This document shows positions 4,083 to 7,930 of a DNA stretch of 7,930 bases, piece after piece. Position 1 is the first letter of the stretch. The number at the start of each line of letters is the position of its first letter. The notes beneath the pieces are model-generated. The model saw nothing but the letters and a program-made list of their open reading frames with translations, did not search any database and had not been told where the DNA came from. The position numbers and the translations under genes were made by a program. Source of the DNA: CAZNAQ01 sp964585585 (GTDB lineage: Bacteria > Patescibacteriota > Patescibacteriia > Patescibacteriales > JAGXOH01); contig CAZPEL010000041.1 in the NCBI GenBank assembly GCA_964585585.1, positions 1-7,930 on the forward strand. Direction: 5' to 3'.

Positions 4083-7000
4083 ACAATTTTCTATACTCGC
4101 AGATCTCTTTATAGTCGCAATACTTGCATAGCGGCCCGGGCTGGGGCGGATATTCCCCGCTTTTAATGCCTTGAATAGTATCGATTATTTTTTCTCTTGC
4201 CTTTTCCAGATCCTTATCGCTTCCCAGTACTTCCACTTCTTCATTGTTTTCCAAGTAATAAAAACTTAAAGACTCAACTTCTTTTCGAAAAATGTCCCTG
4301 GCGGCCATTTGATAAATTAATAACTGCAATTTTTTATTAAATTCCAATTTGCCGTTCTGCGGCATTTGGCCCGTCTTGTAATCCACTATTTTGATCTTAT
4401 CCCCGTTTTCATCCACCCTGTCCATAGCACCTTTTACCGTGCAATACTCGCCACCGATATTAATTTTAAAATTAAATCCTTTTTCAAGCAGTGTGGCATT
4501 GGGCCAATTGTCTTTGTATTTATTATAAAAATCTTTCAAGATCTTTTTGCCTTTCTCATAATTCTCTTCCTTGCTTTTCTTTGTTTCATACCAATCATCG
4601 ATCCAATTTTTTTTGTATAGATCCAATATCTCATCCAATGTGATAAGTCCATCTTCTTTGCTTCTTTCTTCTGTGCTTCCGAATAGATCGCCTTGATTCA
4701 TACCTCTTCGGCTGTTTATAGTTTCAAAAGTTTTTTGCAAGACATTATGAAGGGTCTTTCCAAAAGAAAATACCGCCTTGCCTTTGGTTGGCACCTTTAA
4801 AATATGCGCAAATTTGTACTGATAGGGGCAATTTAGGAAAGCCGTAATTTGAGTGTAAGAAAAAGTGGTTGGTATGGGTAAATGCTCGCTTGTTTGTTGC
4901 GGCGCTTTGTGCTTTTCTTCTTTTTCCAAGTCTTCTAAATTATCTTTGGCCTTTTGCTCCTTGGCTTTCTCGATCTGCTCCGTCGGGTCTTCAACAAAGC
5001 CGGTTTCAACCAAAAATTGGGACGGTTTTTTCATTATCTTACCGCCATAATTCGGAGCCCAGGAAAGAAACACTCTTTCCTTGCCCCGGGTCAAAGCTAC
5101 ATAAAAAAGACGCCTTTCTTCCTCTAAGTGAATATCACCTTCGGGCAAAGATTCTTTGATCATGGCATCAGGCAGAGGTAAGGGCTCTTTTCTCTCTATT
5201 GTTGGAAAGCGCTTATCTACCAAATGTGCGATAAAAACATACTTAAACTCAAGACCCTTGGCGGCGTGAACCGTCATAACCTTGATAGCTTCCGGCCCGG
5301 CATCTAGATCCATGGGAATATCCCCTGTTTCACCGGCATCCATCTCCATTTGAAGCTCATCCAGGAAAGCAGCCACTCTTTTGTCAGCTGACTCCGACTC
5401 AAATTTCTTGATCCTTTTCATAAACTGCTGCAGGAGCACGGCTGACTCTTTATTATAATCCGATTGCTTGATCAAATGCTTAAGCAAACCGGAATCATTC
5501 AAAAAATTTATATAAACTTCGCTGGCGTTTTTGCTTCTTGCCTCCCCGGCGTGTTTTTTGATTAAAGGCAAAACTTTCTGGATACGTTTTTGAGTGTCTT
5601 GCTTGAACCCGAGGGCGGCTGCATTATTTAATACTTCATATAAAGAATAAGACTTACGTCTGGCCCAATAATTAAAATCAGCCAATTCTTTGGTATGAAA
5701 TCCGAATATCGCTAAATTCAAAACTCGAAAAAAACAAGTATCATTATGATAACCCACTATGAGCTTCAAATAACAAATAATATCCATTATCAAGTCCTTG
5801 TTATAAAGACCCTTGGAAGAATAAAGCATATAAGGAAGCTCGGCTTCTTCCAAATACTGACAAACATCATCCGCGCCCTGATTGGTCCGAACCAAAATAG
5901 CAAAATCATCCCAAGTGGCTTCATCATCTTTTTCTTTCAATTTAATAATTTTCTCCACCACTTCCTTCATCTCCTCTTCCATGGAGTGGCCGCTTAAAAG
6001 CTCAACCTTTCCTTTCTTGCCCGTTTGGGAAATCAACTTTTTGCTTAGTTTGTTGTCTGAATTTTCTTGATTTAATTGATGCTCCAGTCTATTAGGGTCA
6101 TTTTGTTTTATAAATTCATAAGAGAGATCAAGGATGTTCTGGCCGTTTCGATAATTATTTACCAAAAAGACTTGTTTGGATTCAGGATAATCTTTTGTAA
6201 ATTGCTGAACATTACTCGTAGAGGCTCCGCGGAATTTATACACACTTTGATCATCATCAAGACAAACCACAAAATTATTTCTGGGTGCTGCCAGTAATTT
6301 AATGAGTTCATATTGAGCCCAGTTAGTATCCTGGAACTCATCCAGTAAAATATACTTGAATTTCTTTCTATATTTTTCCAAAATCTCCGGCCTATCCCGG
6401 AAAAGTTTTAGGGAATAATTTATCAGATCACCGAAATCAAGAGAGCTGTTCTCTAAAAGGATGTGTTCATAGGTGTGGTAGGCATTAGCGATCTCCTTGA
6501 TCCGCGCCACTTCTGAGGCGGCGATTTCTTCATTGAAATTTCCCTCTGCATCTTGGAAGTTGGTAACATTATTTGCCTTACCCTTTTTGCTTTTACTACC
6601 GTTTAGCATCCCATCCAAATTCTGCTCAAGTTCCTCGGCATAAGTTAAATACCGCTCCGGGGAAATGTCTTCATCTTTAGCCCTGGAAAAATGGCTAAGC
6701 AATGTTTTTATAAACTTGGTCGGGTTTCCCATGGGCCGATAATAATCCAACTCAAACCGATCAAAGTTCTTTTTGAACAAAATATACTGGTCAAATTCAT
6801 TTAAAAGTTTAAAATCGGTGGGAAGACCGATAGCAAGACCTTCTTCTCGCAATATTCTTTCGGCAAAACTATGAAAAGTAGAGATCCAAAGATCAAAATA
6901 ACCATAGCTAAGAGAGTCAATTACCCTATCCTCCATCTCGGTAGCCGCCTTTTCGGTAAAAGTCAAAGCCAAGATCTCCTCCGGAGCCGCCCATTCTTTT

Positions 7001-7140
7001 TTTATAATATGGGCTATTCTTTTGGTTATAACCGTAGTCTTACCGGTACCCGCTCCGGCCACTATCAAAAGAGGCCCGTCCTTATGCTCGACCGCCTCCT
7101 TTTGTTCTTGGTTTAAATTCTTTAAAATATCCTCCGCCAT
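4081..7140 (-). CDS. UvrD-like superfamily 1 helicase fused to a RecB-family Fe-S nuclease, 1019 aa
   Basis: Helicase motifs, numbered from the ATG at 7140: LNQEQKEAV Q-motif (9-17), Walker A GAGTGKTT (29-36), Ia LTFTEKAATEM (59-69), II LLDEFQDT (265-272; D267, E268), III CLDDDQSVYKFRGA (293-306), IV NNYRNGQNI with R331, V TVHAAKGLEF (623-632), and VI RRLFYVALTRGKERVFL with R685. After a Lys/Glu-rich linker (about 720-752) comes a PD-(D/E)XK nuclease: H798 in FGKTLH, D907 in GAMDRVD, D920 and K922 in VDYKTG, and QLLIY (939-943). C771 together with C1005, C1008 and C1014 forms the AddB-type 4Fe-4S staple. The architecture implies 3'-5' unwinding plus end resection, as in AddAB/AdnAB, in break repair or foreign-DNA degradation. 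It follows the HAD gene by 7 bp, so it is likely co-transcribed. A TTG at 7155 would add five residues and overlap the HAD stop; I prefer the ATG because it fits the family N-terminus. Confidence 0.96.
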   Translation of the reverse strand: MAEDILKNLNQEQKEAVEHKDGPLLIVAGAGTGKTTVITKRIAHIIKKEWAAPEEILALTFTEKAATEMEDRVIDSLSYGYFDLWISTFHSFAERILREEGLAIGLPTDFKLLNEFDQYILFKKNFDRFELDYYRPMGNPTKFIKTLLSHFSRAKDEDISPERYLTYAEELEQNLDGMLNGSKSKKGKANNVTNFQDAEGNFNEEIAASEVARIKEIANAYHTYEHILLENSSLDFGDLINYSLKLFRDRPEILEKYRKKFKYILLDEFQDTNWAQYELIKLLAAPRNNFVVCLDDDQSVYKFRGASTSNVQQFTKDYPESKQVFLVNNYRNGQNILDLSYEFIKQNDPNRLEHQLNQENSDNKLSKKLISQTGKKGKVELLSGHSMEEEMKEVVEKIIKLKEKDDEATWDDFAILVRTNQGADDVCQYLEEAELPYMLYSSKGLYNKDLIMDIICYLKLIVGYHNDTCFFRVLNLAIFGFHTKELADFNYWARRKSYSLYEVLNNAAALGFKQDTQKRIQKVLPLIKKHAGEARSKNASEVYINFLNDSGLLKHLIKQSDYNKESAVLLQQFMKRIKKFESESADKRVAAFLDELQMEMDAGETGDIPMDLDAGPEAIKVMTVHAAKGLEFKYVFIAHLVDKRFPTIERKEPLPLPDAMIKESLPEGDIHLEEERRLFYVALTRGKERVFLSWAPNYGGKIMKKPSQFLVETGFVEDPTEQIEKAKEQKAKDNLEDLEKEEKHKAPQQTSEHLPIPTTFSYTQITAFLNCPYQYKFAHILKVPTKGKAVFSFGKTLHNVLQKTFETINSRRGMNQGDLFGSTEERSKEDGLITLDEILDLYKKNWIDDWYETKKSKEENYEKGKKILKDFYNKYKDNWPNATLLEKGFNFKINIGGEYCTVKGAMDRVDENGDKIKIVDYKTGQMPQNGKLEFNKKLQLLIYQMAARDIFRKEVESLSFYYLENNEEVEVLGSDKDLEKAREKIIDTIQGIKSGEYPPQPGPLCKYCDYKEICEYRKL

Positions 7141-7147
7141 AGATAAA

Positions 7148-7765
7148 TTATTCAAACAAAATTTCTAACTCCTTTAAAGAATCGACCAAGTGGTCCGGTT
7201 CGGCCGACTCCATCTTTTCTTTGTCATGAAAACCCCAGGTTACTCCGATTGTGGTTACTCCGGCCTTTCTTCCCTCATAAATATCTCCGACAGTATCACC
7301 GACATAATAGATAGCTCTTTCCGGGTTCTCCTTTGTTACTTTTTCTATCTTTTTAACCTTGCTCTTTTCCTTGTCCGCGCCGACCACCTCCCCTATTGAT
7401 GTAATATCCTTTTTATCAAGATTCTTTTTTACCACTCGGGACAGGTTCGAAGTTATGATCATTAATTTATAATTCTCTGCCAATTCCTCCAAAGTCTCTT
7501 TTATGCCGTCAAAAAAAGGTGTCTTTTCGGTGTGTTCGGCCAGTTGATCGGTCATATCCTTTAAAAACTTCTCCGAAATCTCGGGCTTAATACCGTTGTC
7601 TTTTAGGCCCTGAAAAAAATTGCCGTTAAAAAACTCGGTGAACTCCTTTTTGTCCTTGATCTTACCCAGGCTGTATTTGGGAGCCAGATCATTGTAGATA
7701 TCGATCACAAAATCCAGAGAATCGGCGATCACCCCGTCATAGTCAAAGATAATAATGTCTTTCAT
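7148..7765 (-). CDS. HAD-superfamily phosphatase (phosphoglycolate phosphatase-like), 205 aa
   Basis: The four HAD motifs are present: I FDYDGV (7-12; nucleophile D8 and acid D10), II IITSN (103-107), III a lysine cluster KEKSKVKK (132-139) supplying the conserved Lys, and IV VGDTVGD (155-161; D157 and D161), followed by GRKAGVTTIGVTWGFH, typical of the phosphoglycolate phosphatase/PpaX group. A helical C1-type cap fills about 16-85. It is a soluble Mg-dependent hydrolase of small phosphorylated compounds; the exact substrate cannot be read from sequence. The length of 205 aa is close to the family norm of 210-230. It is the first gene of a pair with the helicase-nuclease (7-bp gap). A repair link is conceivable, since phosphoglycolate arises from 3'-phosphoglycolate DNA ends, but that is speculative. 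No strong Shine-Dalgarno precedes the ATG. Confidence 0.93.
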   Translation of the reverse strand: MKDIIIFDYDGVIADSLDFVIDIYNDLAPKYSLGKIKDKKEFTEFFNGNFFQGLKDNGIKPEISEKFLKDMTDQLAEHTEKTPFFDGIKETLEELAENYKLMIITSNLSRVVKKNLDKKDITSIGEVVGADKEKSKVKKIEKVTKENPERAIYYVGDTVGDIYEGRKAGVTTIGVTWGFHDKEKMESAEPDHLVDSLKELEILFE

Positions 7766-7785
7766 AAATAAATTCTTTAGATAAT

Positions 7786-7791
7786 TTTATA
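7786..7791 (-). promoter_or_regulatory. weak candidate promoter for the HAD-helicase pair
   Basis: TATAAA on the minus strand lies 20 bp before the HAD ATG at 7765, which would give a leader of about 14 nt. No recognisable -35 is found at 16-18 bp upstream; that stretch reads GACTTT. The HAD gene may instead be read through from a gene to the right of the window. Confidence 0.3.
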
Positions 7792-7822
7792 AGCTAATTT
7801 CTGTAGAAAAAGTCGGTGTAAA

Positions 7823-7900
7823 AGGCCAAGGATATGGGTTTTGTTATCCTGAGGGCCATGGCAAGGTAGGCCGGAATAACAAAACCCATATCCTTGGCCT
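7823..7900. repeat. long inverted repeat with 25-bp perfect arms
   Basis: The left arm (7823-7847) begins AGGCCAAGG and ends TTTTGTTAT; the right arm (7876-7900) is its exact reverse complement, ending CCTTGGCCT. A further CC/GG pair continues inward past one unpaired A (7875). The middle is about 23 nt and holds another short GGCC/GGCC pairing (7854-7857 with 7869-7872) around GCCATGGC. There is no T-run on either side, so it is not a standard terminator, and no clear target-site duplication flanks it. Possible explanations are a dispersed palindromic (REP/MITE-like) element, a cruciform or RNA-processing structure, or an assembly fold-back. It lies 58 bp upstream of the HAD start. Confidence 0.85.
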
Positions 7901-7907
7901 ATCTCCA

Positions 7908-7928
7908 GGCAACAAGATCTTGTCTGCC
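7908..7928. repeat. second palindrome, adjacent to the 25-bp inverted repeat
   Basis: A perfect 12-base palindrome ACAAGATCTTGT (7912-7923) is flanked by GGCA (7908-7911) and TGCC (7925-7928) with one bulged C (7924). It begins 7 bp after the larger inverted repeat and runs almost to the window edge. The close pairing of two palindromes suggests one composite repeat element that may continue outside the window. Confidence 0.6.
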
Positions 7929-7930
7929 GA

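Noticed and set aside
7141..7155. TTG at 7155 as the helicase start
   Set aside because: It overlaps the HAD stop, the nearest GGAG is about 13 nt away, and the ATG at 7140 fits the usual UvrD N-terminus. It cannot be fully excluded.
1..7930. CRISPR array, tRNA, rRNA, transposase or toxin-antitoxin pair
   Set aside because: No regularly spaced repeats, tRNA-like folds, transposase motifs or toxin-antitoxin gene pairs were seen in any region.

Overview
The window most resembles a small-genome bacterium, probably a member of the Patescibacteria (Candidate Phyla Radiation). This is an inference from several weak signs: AT-rich spacers, start codons mostly without a Shine-Dalgarno, a histidine kinase H-box reading HQLRTPL, a variant RuvB sensor-1 loop (TTKMSML), and one long polypeptide carrying both a UvrD-type helicase and an Fe-S RecB-family nuclease. 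No rRNA, tRNA, CRISPR array, transposase or integrase is visible.

Layout. On the left is the minus-strand 5' part of ruvB (Holliday junction motor), cut by the window edge. A 126-bp divergent spacer with promoters on both strands follows. Next come three plus-strand genes: an unrecognised 132-aa charged helical protein, a 249-aa seven-helix membrane protein, and a 69-aa membrane protein of DUF2892 (YgaP-like) type. They end at a terminator shaped to work in both directions, shared with a convergent minus-strand sensor histidine kinase that has no response regulator beside it. A 167-bp divergent spacer carries well-formed promoters on both strands. The plus-strand promoter drives an isolated 81-aa very basic protein with the only strong Shine-Dalgarno seen here, a hairpin at the predicted 5' end of its mRNA, and a classic intrinsic terminator. 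Converging on it is a minus-strand pair, a HAD-family phosphatase followed 7 bp later by the helicase-nuclease. The right edge holds two neighbouring palindromes, one with 25-bp perfect arms.

How the genes relate. RuvB and the helicase-nuclease both belong to DNA recombination and repair (branch migration; break processing of the AddAB/AdnAB kind), but they lie in separate transcription units. The kinase and the seven-helix protein are both envelope components that may take part in signalling; any functional link is only a guess from proximity. The least explained elements are the 81-aa basic protein with its complete small transcription unit, the right-edge palindromes, and the seven-helix protein that looks like a kinase sensor module without a kinase. 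I do not see convincing evidence of a complete new defence or mobile system.
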